Of a stretch of DNA of 64,000 bases, positions 1 through 9,786 are shown piece by piece. Both the position numbers and the translations under genes were made by a program. The notes beneath the pieces are model-generated. The model had not been told where the DNA came from, made no database searches, and saw nothing but the letters and a program-made list of their open reading frames with translations. Each line of letters starts with the position of its first letter. The first letter of the stretch is position 1. The stretch comes from Pseudophaeobacter leonis (GTDB taxonomy: Bacteria > Pseudomonadota > Alphaproteobacteria > Rhodobacterales > Rhodobacteraceae), in the NCBI RefSeq assembly GCF_002087335.1, contig NZ_MWVJ01000054.1, positions 1 through 64,000 on the forward strand. Reading direction: 5' to 3'.

Positions 1-974
1 CAGCGGCGGTTCTCAAACAGGATCTGGCCCTTGAGGTCATGATAAAAGGCATCCTTTGGCCGGATGGCCAAGGCGCCGTTGACTGCGGTAAGGGCTTTTT
101 TCAAATCATTGCGCCGGTGGTAGGCGATGGCCTGCCGCATCAGGCGGATATCTTTGTGTGTCTCTTCAGTGGCGCGGCGCAGGCTCCACTTTGGCGAGCG
201 GGTAAAGGCAGAGAGCTTGCCGCGTACCCGCGCGAACCAATACTGGTCCTGCGGGTCGGGTGTGCTGTTGTCGCCATAGGCGGCCACAAAGGCTTCGGCG
301 GCGCGGATCCGGTCGCGGCTCAGCGGGTGTGAGCGCATGTAGGGGTCCTGGTTGGCCGTGCTCAACGCTTCCTGACCAGCAAAAATGCGGTGCAGGTCGA
401 CCAGCCCCTGCGGGCTGATGCCCGCGGATTTCAGCGAGCCTGCGGCGGTGCGGTCGGCCGATGATTCTTCGGCGCGGGTATGGGACAGGAACCCCCGGAC
501 AGCCGAGGTTTGGCTGCCAATGGCAATGCCCCCGGCGGCTTCACTGGCACCTGCGGCGGCGGCAAGAACCGCGAGGGCCAGTCCCAGACCGGCAGCGGTG
601 CCTGCGGATTGCAGTTTTTGCATCCGCCGCGCCAGATGGCCATTGGTGATATGGGCCGCCTCATGGGCGATCACCGCCTGCAGCATCTCGGGGCTGGTGA
701 CCTTCAGGATCAGCCCGTAGTTGATAAAGATTGTTCTGCTGTCCACAACGAAGGCGTTAAAGTGGGAATCATTCACCAGCAGAACCCGCACATGTTTGGC
801 ATTCAGACCTGCGGCACGCAGCACGGGCGCGGCCAGCCGGGACAGGCCCTGTTCGATATCCGCATCCCGCAACAGCGTTATGGATGCCGCCTGCACGCAG
901 GTGACCGTATAGGCAAGAATGCAAAACACCAGAGCTGGGATTGACGCCAGCCGGGAGAAACGGTCAAAAGTCAT
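1..974 (-). CDS. M48-family zinc metalloprotease (3' end outside window)
   Basis: Periplasmic or membrane-associated Zn-dependent protease of the BepA/YfgC-like M48 family, probably in envelope protein quality control. Read on the minus strand from an ATG at 974, the protein has a hydrophobic signal-like N-terminus (about residues 8-29), then the zinc motif HEAAH at residues 104-108 and a downstream EESSAD segment that supplies the third zinc ligand. The C-terminal half, with a run on RRNDLKKALTAVNGAL, resembles a TPR-like region and continues past base 1. It is divergent from the aminotransferase, whose start lies 22 bases away, so the promoters must overlap the genes. Family assignment is firm; substrate is unknown. 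Confidence 0.85.
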   Translation of the reverse strand, partial: MTFDRFSRLASIPALVFCILAYTVTCVQAASITLLRDADIEQGLSRLAAPVLRAAGLNAKHVRVLLVNDSHFNAFVVDSRTIFINYGLILKVTSPEMLQAVIAHEAAHITNGHLARRMQKLQSAGTAAGLGLALAVLAAAAGASEAAGGIAIGSQTSAVRGFLSHTRAEESSADRTAAGSLKSAGISPQGLVDLHRIFAGQEALSTANQDPYMRSHPLSRDRIRAAEAFVAAYGDNSTPDPQDQYWFARVRGKLSAFTRSPKWSLRRATEETHKDIRLMRQAIAYHRRNDLKKALTAVNGALAIRPKDAFYHDLKGQILFENRR

Positions 975-996
975 GCGCGCACCATGGGAGATCAGC

Positions 997-2141
997 ATGC
1001 GAAACTCAAGCAGGTCAAACGTCGATCCCTTCATTGTGATGGATGTAATGGAGGCTGCCCGTCTGGCCGAAGAAAATGGCCGTCACATTATTCACATGGA
1101 GGTGGGACAGCCCTCAACCGGCGCCCCGATGGCGGCACGGCGCGCTCTGGCGGATGCGTTGGAGAACAACACCCTGGGCTATACAGTGGCGCTGGGGCTG
1201 CCCGCCCTGCGCAAACGCATCGCCAGGCTTTATGGCGAATGGTACAATGTCGACCTCAACCCGGACCGCGTGGTGGTGACGCCGGGGTCTTCGGGGGCCT
1301 TCCTGCTTAGCTTTACCGCGCTGTTTGACAGCGGAGACCGGGTGGGGATTGGCGCGCCGGGTTATCCGTCTTATCGCCAGATCCTCAAGGCGCTGGGGCT
1401 GACGCCGGTGGATATTGAGACCGCGACGGACAACCGGCTGCAGCCGATTGTTGCGGATTTGGCAGGTCTTGATCTGGCCGGGCTGATGGTGGCCTCTCCC
1501 AACAATCCCACCGGCACCATGCTGGATCATGCGGCGCTGGGGGATTTGATCGCGGCAACGCAGGCGCAGGGCGCGGCCTTTATCTCGGATGAGATCTATC
1601 ACGGGCTGGAATATGAGGCCAAGGCCGTCACGGCGCTTGAGCTCACCGATGACTGCTATGTGATCAATTCCTTTTCCAACTTCTTTTCCATGACCGGCTG
1701 GCGGGCAGGTGGATGGTGGTGCCCGAAGACCACATCCGCGTCATTGAGCGTCTGGCGCAGAACATGTTCATCTGTGCGCCGCATGCCAGTCAGGTCGCGG
1801 CGCTGGCGGCATTAGAGTGTCAGGATGAGATGCGCGAAAACCTTGCGGTTTATGCGCGCAATCGACAGCTTATGCTGGAGGGGCTGACGCAGGCAGGCTT
1901 TGACAAGATTGCGCCGCCGGATGGCGCCTTTTATGTCTATGCGGATGTATCGGATCTGACCTCTGACAGCCGCAGCTTTGCCGCCGAGATCCTTGAAAAG
2001 GCGGGCGTTGCCGTCACGCCGGGGTTGGATTTTGACCCCATGCGCGGTGCCACGACGCTGCGGTTTTCCTATGCGGGCGCAACAGAGGACATCATCGAAG
2101 GGCTGGCGCGTCTCAAGACCTTTATGGCTGCGCGCGGCTGA
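997..2141 (+). CDS. class I/II PLP-dependent aminotransferase, frame broken near 1709
   Basis: Fold-type I aminotransferase of the aspartate/aromatic group. The start ATG at 997 follows GGGAG. Visible family motifs are PGYPSY, ASPNNPTGT, SDEIYHGLEY and SMTGWR. The frame breaks just after MTGWR: adding one base in the run GGTGG near 1709 joins the two halves into MTGWRAGWMVVPED, the normal family sequence, giving about 381 residues. Residue 228 is Asn (codon 1678-1680) in the SFSxxFSMTGWR motif where the family has the Schiff-base Lys, so the enzyme as written would be inactive. Both defects may be sequence errors. Substrate cannot be told from sequence. Confidence 0.8.
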
Positions 2142-2299
2142 AATTCGCTGCCAGAGCAGCCAAGGCAGTCAGGGCATTTGATTTCTCCCAAGGGGGACGT
2201 CTAGGCTGCACACAAGACCTCTCTTGCCGTGTGAGCTGCCTGTTTGGCTGCTCTGCGATGCAGAGGGCAACACGAGCACGGAACAGGGGCAGCAACTCT

Positions 2300-3538
2300 A
2301 TGGGCAGATTGAATGCGGTGATGACGGCGCTATGGCTGAGCGCCGGATGCCTGATGGCACCTGTTGTGATGGCGCAGGAGTTTAGCGGTCTGGCCCGTGT
2401 GGATACTGAGACCTCGCTGATCAGTGACGTGGGTGGCGGCGCGGATATACGCCTTGGTCTCAGCCAGGGCGTGCCCTACCGGCTGTTTACCCTTGAGGGG
2501 CCGCCCCGACTGGTGCTGGATTTTCAGGAGGTTGATTGGCAGGGACTGAAGACAGAGGATTTCCTGACCGGCGACAGCATCACCTCGGTGCAATTTGGCA
2601 CCTACATTCCGGGCTGGTCGCGCATGGTGCTTGAGCTTTCAGATCCTATGACAGTGCAGGCCGCAGAGCTTGAAACTGATCCGGTGAGCGCAGGTGCTGT
2701 GTTGAAGGTCGCCCTGCGAGGTACAGATCCTGAGCAATTCAAACGCTCAGCCGGGGCGCCGCAGGATCCCCGTTGGGATCTGCCTGCGCCGCAGCTGTTA
2801 AAGATTGCCCCGGAGCGGGATGAAAATGCCCCCCTTCTGGTGGTGCTGGATCCGGGCCATGGCGGCATTGATCCAGGCGCCGAGGCAGAAGGCGGCATCA
2901 CGGAAAAAGATCTGATGCTGCAATTTGCTCTTGAGCTGGGCGAGGTTCTGGTGCGCTCGGGGCAGTTTGAGGTGCAGGTCACCCGCGATGGCGACTATTT
3001 TGTCTCGCTGGAACGCCGTACAGCGCTGGCGCATCAGGCCGGAGCGGATCTGTTTATCTCGTTGCATGCGGATTCATTGTCGCAGGGCCATGCGCATGGT
3101 TCTACTGTCTATACCCTGTCGCAAGAGGCGTCCGATGCGGCCTCGGCCAGCCTAGCCGAGCGGCAGGACCGCGCCGATCTGCTGTCGGGCACCGATCTGA
3201 GTCATACCGATGATCTTGTCACCGGGGTTATGCTGGATCTGGCCCGCCAGGAAACCCAGCCGCGCAATGTGGCGCTGGCCCGCGCGCTGGTGGCGGGGGT
3301 AAAGGCCGAAGCCGGCCCAATCAATCGCAAGCCGCTTTGCGATCGGCCCGGGTTTTCGGTGTTGAAATCGGCGGATATCCCGTCGGTTTTGGTCGAAATC
3401 GGGTTTCTCTCCAGCGCGCGTGATCTGGCCAATTTGCAAGATCGCAACTGGCGGCATCAGACTGCAAGAGGGCTGCTCAAAGGACTGATAGATTGGCGGA
3501 TCCCTGATGAGGGGCAACGGTCCCTGGTCCGACAGTGA
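2300..3538 (+). CDS. amiC: N-acetylmuramoyl-L-alanine amidase AmiC-like
   Basis: Periplasmic zinc amidase that cleaves the peptide stem from murein during daughter-cell separation. About 412 residues: signal peptide (1-26, ending VVMAQ), an AMIN domain (about 30-140) that targets it to the septum, then Amidase_3. Zinc/catalytic residues are visible: His187 in DPGHGG, a Glu in TEKDL, His256 in SLHADS and Glu366 in VEIGFL. The start at 2300 is chosen because it begins directly with the signal peptide; upstream in-frame ATGs add only polar sequence. It precedes the PBP1A gene, a sensible cell-wall pairing. The stop codon lies inside the first unit of a 22-base direct repeat. Confidence 0.92.
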   Translation: MGRLNAVMTALWLSAGCLMAPVVMAQEFSGLARVDTETSLISDVGGGADIRLGLSQGVPYRLFTLEGPPRLVLDFQEVDWQGLKTEDFLTGDSITSVQFGTYIPGWSRMVLELSDPMTVQAAELETDPVSAGAVLKVALRGTDPEQFKRSAGAPQDPRWDLPAPQLLKIAPERDENAPLLVVLDPGHGGIDPGAEAEGGITEKDLMLQFALELGEVLVRSGQFEVQVTRDGDYFVSLERRTALAHQAGADLFISLHADSLSQGHAHGSTVYTLSQEASDAASASLAERQDRADLLSGTDLSHTDDLVTGVMLDLARQETQPRNVALARALVAGVKAEAGPINRKPLCDRPGFSVLKSADIPSVLVEIGFLSSARDLANLQDRNWRHQTARGLLKGLIDWRIPDEGQRSLVRQ

Positions 3539-3567
3539 GCTGTACCTGGTGCGACAGTGAGCTGTAC
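3524..3567. repeat. 22-base direct repeat, two copies
   Basis: Two adjacent copies of a 22-base unit (3524-3545 and 3546-3567) differing at one base, followed by a partial third (GAGCTGTACCTG). The first copy contains the amiC stop codon. Confidence 0.85.
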
Positions 3568-3759
3568 CAGGAGCTGTACCTGCGGATTTCAAAACCGGCG
3601 TTTTGGGGCGGCTCAGCGAGCAGAAGCTGTCAACAAGAGCCGGGCGGGGCGCGACAGGGTGATTTCCCCCCTTTGAAGGCATTTTTTCGCCGCTTCCTGT
3701 TTTGACCCGGCGCGTTGCCCCCCCTATATAGACGGCACCCTGCGAGAAAGGCCGCATCC

Positions 3760-6265
3760 GTGCTCAGGTTTATTCTATCCTTCTTTGGTTCCATCTTCAG
3801 TACGATCACGCTTGGCATTGCCATGATTGCGCTGACCCTTGGGGCGGTGTTCTGGATCTATGGGCGCGATCTGCCCAGCCACGAATCCCTGTCGCAATAT
3901 CAGCCGCCAACCATCAGCCGGATTTATTCCGGCGAGGGGCGTATGATTGATGAATTCGCCAAGGAGCGGCGCCTGTTTACCTCATCCGAGGACATTCCGG
4001 ATCTGGTGAAGCAGGCGTTCATTTCGGCAGAGGACAAGAATTTCTACTCGCACAATGGCTATGACGCCCGTGGTATTGCGGCGGCGGCAGTTGAGGCGGT
4101 GCGCTCTCGCGGTGACAACGTGCGCGGGGCCTCGACCATTACCCAGCAGGTGATGAAGAACTTTTTGCTGTTCGGGGATCGCAAAGCTGCGCGTAAGATC
4201 AAAGAGATCATCCTCGCCACCCGGCTTGAGGAAACTCTGGATAAAGACAGGATTCTGGAACTCTATCTCAACGAGATCTTCCTCGGGCAAAACTCCTATG
4301 GTGTGACGGCCGCAGCGCAGAGCTATTTTAACAAAACCCTGGGTGAGCTGGCGCCGCATGAGGCCGCAACTCTGGCATCAATGCCCAAGGCGCCGGGAAA
4401 ATTTCACCCGGTGCGTGGCAAGGAACGCCTGACCGAGCGGCGTGACTATGTTCTGCGCGAGATGTTTGAGAACGGCTATATTTCCGAGGCGGTGTACAAG
4501 GTCGAGGTGGCTCAGCCGCTGCGCTCGGTGCAAAACGGTGATTTTGAAAGCTTCCGCACCACATTGCCACCGCGGGACTATTTCTCTGACGAAATCCGCC
4601 GCCAGTTGTCGGATGATTTCGGCGAGGGCGAGTTCTTTACCGGGGGTCTTTCGGTGCGCGCCACCATTGATGCCGAGATGCAGACCGAAGCAGCCGATGC
4701 CCTGCGCACCGGCCTGCAGAAATATGACCGCTCACGCGGGATCTGGACCGGCACGGGAGTAACACTAGAGGCGGAAGACCTTGCGGACGAGGCGCGCTGG
4801 CAAGAGGCGCTTGCTGCGGCAGACGTGCCGCGCGACATCACGCTGGGCGGTAAATGGCTGCCCGCCGTGGCGCTTGAGGTCGGAGACAAAAGCCTGACCG
4901 TTGCTGTCGAGGGGCAGGCGGGAGTCGGATCGGTGCCGCGCGCCGACATCAAGTGGCTGAAGGGCAGTTTCAAAGACAATATCAGTCGCGGGGATGGGGT
5001 GCTGGTGCGGGCCGAGCTGAACGAGGGGGGCACGTTCCAACATTGGTCGCTGCGCCAGGTGCCAGAGGTGCAGGGTGGCTTTGTTGCGATGGCCGTGAAC
5101 TCGGGCCGTGTTCTGGCGATGCAGGGCGGCTTTTCCTACCAGCATTCGGTGTTCAACCGCGCCACCCAGGCACAGCGTCAGCCGGGTTCCAGCTTTAAGC
5201 CCTTTGTCTATGCCGCCGCTTTGGACAGTGGCTATAGCCCGGCGACCATCGTGGTGGATGCCCCGATCGAGATCAACACACCACAGGGGCTGTGGCGTCC
5301 CAAGAACTCGTCAAACAAATTCTATGGTCCAACGCCGCTGCGCACCGGGATTGAACAGTCGCGGAACCTGATGACCATTCGTCTGGCCCAGGAGGTCGGC
5401 ATGCCGGTGGTCGCGGGCTACGCTGAACGGTTTGGGGTCTATGACAATATGGGCGCCTTTCTGGCTAACTCGCTGGGCGCCGAGGAGACCACGCTGTACA
5501 AGATGGTGGCATCCTATGCGATGTTTGCCAATGGCGGTGAGCGGGTACAGCCCACATTGGTCGACCGGGTGCAGGACCGCTATGGCCGCACGATCTATCG
5601 CCACGATGATCGCGACTGTGTCGACTGCTCAGCACCCGGTCTGGCGCCAGGAAAATCGCCCCGGATCGAGACGGACCGGGAACAGGTGATGGATCCGATT
5701 ACTGCCTACCAGCCTTAGCTCAATGATGCGTGGCGTGGTTGAACGTGGCACGGCCTCAAGCGTGATCAACCTGCCGGTGCCCACAGCAGGCAAGACCGGG
5801 ACCACCAATGATTCCCGCGATGTTTGGTTTGTTGGCTTTACCTCAAATATTGTGGCTGGCTGCTATATGGGGTTTGACCAGCCGCGCCCGATGGGGCGGG
5901 GGGCCTATGGCGGCACCATGTGTGGGCCAGTGTTCCAGCAGTTCATGAAAGTGGCGACCGAGAAATTCGGCGGCGGTCCTTTTGACGTGCCTGAAGGGGG
6001 ACATTTTATCAAGATCGACCGTTACACTGGCGCCCGTCTGCCCGATAGCGCCTCGCGCGCCTATGTGGTGGCCGAGTATTTCCGCGACGGCGCCGAGCCG
6101 ATCTTTGGTCTCGCCTTTGATGGTGGTTTTGCCATGGGATCGGATCTGCCTTTGCTGGAAGAAGTGCAGCAATCCGGACGGCAGGTCACCACCTCAACCG
6201 GTGGAACCGCGGTGCTGGGACCCAAGGCAACCTTTGGGACCATTACCTCGGGTGGCCAGTACTAG
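3760..6265 (+). CDS. mrcA: penicillin-binding protein 1A, bifunctional, frame broken near 5713
   Basis: Class A PBP that polymerises glycan strands and cross-links peptides in the periplasm, anchored by one N-terminal membrane segment. GTG start at 3760 behind GAGAAAGG; the next residues are hydrophobic (LRFILSFFGSIFSTI). The GT51 motif EDKNFYSHNG has catalytic Glu91. Transpeptidase motifs are SSFK (Ser477), SRN, and KTGT after the break. Deleting one C in CAGCCTTAGC near 5713 restores the frame and gives about 834 residues, the usual PBP1A length. Since this gene is rarely dispensable, the break is more likely a sequencing indel than a pseudogene. Confidence 0.9.
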
Positions 6266-6343
6266 GCCTGCGCACGCTTGCCGATCGCCAAACCGGTCTT
6301 TTTGTTCTGCGCGCGGCGGGCTGCTGCGCACAATGCTTTTGGC

Positions 6344-8122
6344 CTATGCGCGCAGCGCCAGTGTTTCGGGCCGGTTGAGACAGTAGCGCGCTGTTGGGCC
6401 AAAGCCCTCGGGATGATCCCGCAGATGCGGCATGCAATTGAAAAGACTATAAAGAGCGGCACCGCTCAGAGCTTCCAGTGCCTGGTCGCCGGGAAAGAAG
6501 CTTTCGCTGGGGCAATCTTCGGCAAAGATGACCTCATGCTGGTTCAGCAGAAGATGCATATAGGTGACCATGCCGCCGGGTTGGCGACGGATGCTGTGGT
6601 CATTGATCAAAAAACGCGCTGCCGAGAGCACTTCGCGGCTGCCAAACAGGAACCGGGCATTTGCGTCCGTCAGCAGCATACGGTGCTGCGGCGAGACCAA
6701 CAGATCGCGGCTGGTGCCCAGAGTGCCGGCCTCAATGCGGATCGGCGCCCAATGCCCCTGGGCCGGGACCGTGGTTGAGCCGAGCCATTGCACCGGCAGA
6801 AAGCCGTTGTCGCGGGTCAGAACCAAATCTCCGGGCACCAGCTCTTCGATTGGCACCGCGCCATTGGCGGTGGAAATTCTGGTACCCGCGACAAAGCAGA
6901 TGATGTTTTCGATATTGGAAAATTTGAGGCTGGATCCATCCAGCATGGTGGCGGTGCCGCTCATAGTGCCATTGCTGGTGCTGGTCACTTCAAGGGTCGA
7001 GCGATCCACCAGGCCACCCAGGTCGAGCGTATCCCAATCCTTGCCGCCTTCCTCGCCGTCGACCGAGATGTCCGCGCGGCCTGCCTCTCCCAGATCGGTG
7101 AGGCGGAAGGTGTCCTTGTCATCGCCGCCGGTCGCGACATCGCCTTCAGAGACCTCGAAATGGTCGTTGCCGCGCCCCCCGGACATGGTGTCGTGGCCGG
7201 TGCCTCCCATCAGGCGGTCTGCGCCGTCACCACCAGACAGCTTATCGTCGCCTGATCCCCCGATCAGGGTGTCATCGCCTGTGTCGCCATAGAGCGAGTC
7301 GCTGCCGCCCTTGCCGTCAAGGTAGTCATCGCCAGCGCCGCCGTGGAAATCATTGGTGTAGGTATCATGAGGATCTGAATCCTCCTGGTTAAAGCCAATG
7401 ATGGTATCGTTTTGAGCCGAGCCCAGGACGCCATCGATGCCGCTGTAGGTATCGCCCTCGGCCTCGCCACCAGAGCCGGTTTCGGTCGTCAGGTTGACGT
7501 TCACGGCCCTGTCAGAATCCGAATAGTCGGCGTAATCAAGCCCCTTGCCGCCATGCAGCCTGTCCGCGCCTGCGCCGCCCTCAAGGGTGTCGTCGCCATC
7601 TGAACCAGACAGATGGTCATTGCCACTGCCACCTGAAATGGAATCGTCGCCGCAGCCGCCATTGACTGTGTCGTTGCCTGCGCCTGCCAGCACAGTGTCG
7701 CCATTTCCTGCAGGCCCGCTGCCGATGCCGTCGTTCATGCGGTCTCCGTCAGCATCCGTATAGGTCGCATGAATGTAGTCATCAGCCGCAGTGCCATCCA
7801 CAACCCCATCCCCGGCCCCACCAGACGCTCCACCAGACGATGCACCAGCAAACCCATAGGCGGGGGGATTGGGTGCAGAGCCTGCGGTGAGCGTGTCCAC
7901 CGGGCCCAGATCCGGGGTGAAATAGACGTGGCCATCGGTGCCCAGAGCATATGAGCCGGTCTCTACCTGGTCGCTGCAACTTTTGTTGTCGACAGTGCCA
8001 GTCCATGTCCAGTGACCCGACCCAATGACATGATCCGTTATGAACGAGGTGTAGCTGCCGGAAATGCCATCTCCGGTGTTCAGGGCGGCATCACCAAGTG
8101 ATACAAGATATCCAAATGGCAT
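6344..8122 (-). CDS. RTX calcium-binding protein with C-terminal Hint domain
   Basis: About 592 residues. The start at 8122 (MPFGYLVSLGD) has GGAAAG just upstream. A short N-terminal domain is followed by many GGxGxD nonapeptides (roughly residues 150-330) that fold as a calcium beta-roll and normally mark type I secretion. From Cys409 (CFVAGTRIST) a Hint_2 domain runs to about residue 550. Hint domains self-cleave after the N-terminal Cys; here only about 40 residues follow. The combination is frequent in roseobacters but its role is not established. It converges with mrcA and is divergent from prfB. No T1SS genes are adjacent. Confidence 0.85.
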   Translation of the reverse strand: MPFGYLVSLGDAALNTGDGISGSYTSFITDHVIGSGHWTWTGTVDNKSCSDQVETGSYALGTDGHVYFTPDLGPVDTLTAGSAPNPPAYGFAGASSGGASGGAGDGVVDGTAADDYIHATYTDADGDRMNDGIGSGPAGNGDTVLAGAGNDTVNGGCGDDSISGGSGNDHLSGSDGDDTLEGGAGADRLHGGKGLDYADYSDSDRAVNVNLTTETGSGGEAEGDTYSGIDGVLGSAQNDTIIGFNQEDSDPHDTYTNDFHGGAGDDYLDGKGGSDSLYGDTGDDTLIGGSGDDKLSGGDGADRLMGGTGHDTMSGGRGNDHFEVSEGDVATGGDDKDTFRLTDLGEAGRADISVDGEEGGKDWDTLDLGGLVDRSTLEVTSTSNGTMSGTATMLDGSSLKFSNIENIICFVAGTRISTANGAVPIEELVPGDLVLTRDNGFLPVQWLGSTTVPAQGHWAPIRIEAGTLGTSRDLLVSPQHRMLLTDANARFLFGSREVLSAARFLINDHSIRRQPGGMVTYMHLLLNQHEVIFAEDCPSESFFPGDQALEALSGAALYSLFNCMPHLRDHPEGFGPTARYCLNRPETLALRA

Positions 8123-8412
8123 TTTGTCTTTCCATCGTTTGAATAAGGCGCGCCTGTGGAGGCTCTCCCTTTGCTTGCGGCCCTGAACAACGTCGCAAGG
8201 CGGGCCGGTGGATAACAACACAGGCCCGTTTGTATGTGGCAAAGCTTTCGCGACAGTTTGCGAACCAGAGAAAAACTAGTTCTAGTTTGATGCAGGCGAT
8301 TTTGATGCAGACGATGGCAGAGGTCCGCTGTGGCTTTGTCAGCGCCGTAGCTTGCTCGCAGCCCCGGGGTGGTCTATCACCCTTGCTTGATACGTAAGTT
8401 CAAGGAAAAAAC

Positions 8413-9538
8413 ATGCGCGCCGAGATCCAAAACTCCGTAGCCGATATCGAGAAGTCGCTGGAGCTTCTGGCCCAGCGTTTGAACTGGGAGACGGCTGAAT
8501 ACCGTTTGGAAGAGTTCAACGCGCGTGTTGAAGATCCCGATCTGTGGAATGACCCGGAGGCGGCGCAAAAACTGATGCGCGAACGCCAAAACCTGTTGGA
8601 TGCAATCGGGGTCTACAAAGGGATCAAGCAGGACCTTGCCGACAATATCGAGCTGATTGAGCTGGGCGAGATGGAAGATGACCAGGAGGTCATTACGGAT
8701 GCCGAAGAGGCGCTGAAAGCGCTGAAGGTGACCGCGGCCGAAAAAGAGCTTGAGGCTTTGCTTGACGGTGAGGCCGACAGCAATGACACCTTTCTTGAGA
8801 TCAACTCGGGCGCTGGCGGCACTGAAAGCTGCGACTGGGCCTCTATGCTGGCGCGGATGTATGTGCGCTGGGCCGAGAAAAAGGGCTACAAGGTTGAGCT
8901 GCAGTCCGAAAGTGCCGGCGAAGAAGCGGGCATTAAATCAGCATCCTATAAGATCACCGGTCACAATGCCTATGGCTGGCTGAAATCCGAATCCGGGGTG
9001 CACCGCCTGGTGCGGATCTCGCCCTATGATTCGGCCGCCAAACGGCACACCTCATTCAGCTCTGTCTGGGTCTACCCGGTGGTGGATGACAATATTGATA
9101 TCGAGGTGAACCCGGCGGATATCCGCATCGATACCTATCGCTCCTCTGGTGCTGGTGGGCAGCACGTGAACACCACCGACTCGGCGGTGCGTATTTCCCC
9201 ACCATCCCACCGGCATCGTGGTGACCAGCTCTGAGAAATCACAGCACCAGAACCGCGACATCGCCATGAAGGCGCTGAAATCGCGGCTGTATCAGCAAGA
9301 GCTGGACCGTCGCAATGCCGCCATCAATGAAGCGCATGAAAACAAGGGCGATGCGGGCTGGGGCAACCAGATCCGGTCCTACGTGCTGCAGCCCTACCAG
9401 ATGGTCAAGGATCTGCGCACCAGCTATGAGACCTCGGACACCAAAGGTGTGCTCGACGGCGATCTCGATGGGTTTATGGCGGCAACCCTGGCGATGAATG
9501 TTGCCGGCAAAAGCCGCTCTGAGGCCCAGGGCGACTAA
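8413..9538 (+). CDS. prfB: peptide chain release factor 2, frame broken near 9200
   Basis: RF2 recognises UGA and UAA in the ribosomal A site and triggers peptide release. The N-terminal coiled domain, the codon-recognition loop ([13 protein letters not shown], the alphaproteobacterial form of SPF) and GGQ at residues 248-250 are intact. The frame is lost after DSAVRI: removing one C of the CCCC run near 9200 gives [17 protein letters not shown] and a normal 374-residue protein. The classical programmed +1 shift of prfB sits near codon 25 and is absent here, so this break is not regulatory. prfB is essential; a sequence error is the simplest reading. Confidence 0.92.
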
Positions 9539-9575
9539 CCCACATCCGCGATTGGGTGGGGTTTTCAGGATGTAA

Positions 9576-9607
9576 CGGGTGCAGAGGCAGTTCTGCGCCC
9601 GTTTTTT
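9576..9607 (+). terminator. rho-independent terminator after prfB
   Basis: Ten-pair stem (9576-9585 with 9592-9601, one G-T pair), six-base loop, then six T residues. It lies 37 bases past the prfB stop. Confidence 0.85.
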
Positions 9608-9786
9608 ATGCTTCCGCTAAGAAAACTATGCTGGGGGGATGTGTGCGTTTGGCGCGCGCATCAGCTGGTCACTTTCAAAGAACACAAGTTGCCCGAGGTA
9701 TTTATAACATGCAGCTGGGGTGCAGCTTTTCAGCGGAGGGTTCCAGCGCTAGGCTAACGAGCAATTGGTGCAGGAGAAGCCGTCAG

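Noticed and set aside
9190-9240. Programmed ribosomal frameshift in prfB
   Set aside because: The regulatory shift of prfB lies near codon 25 with an in-frame UGA; here the break is near codon 263 after GGQ, and removing one C restores the family sequence.
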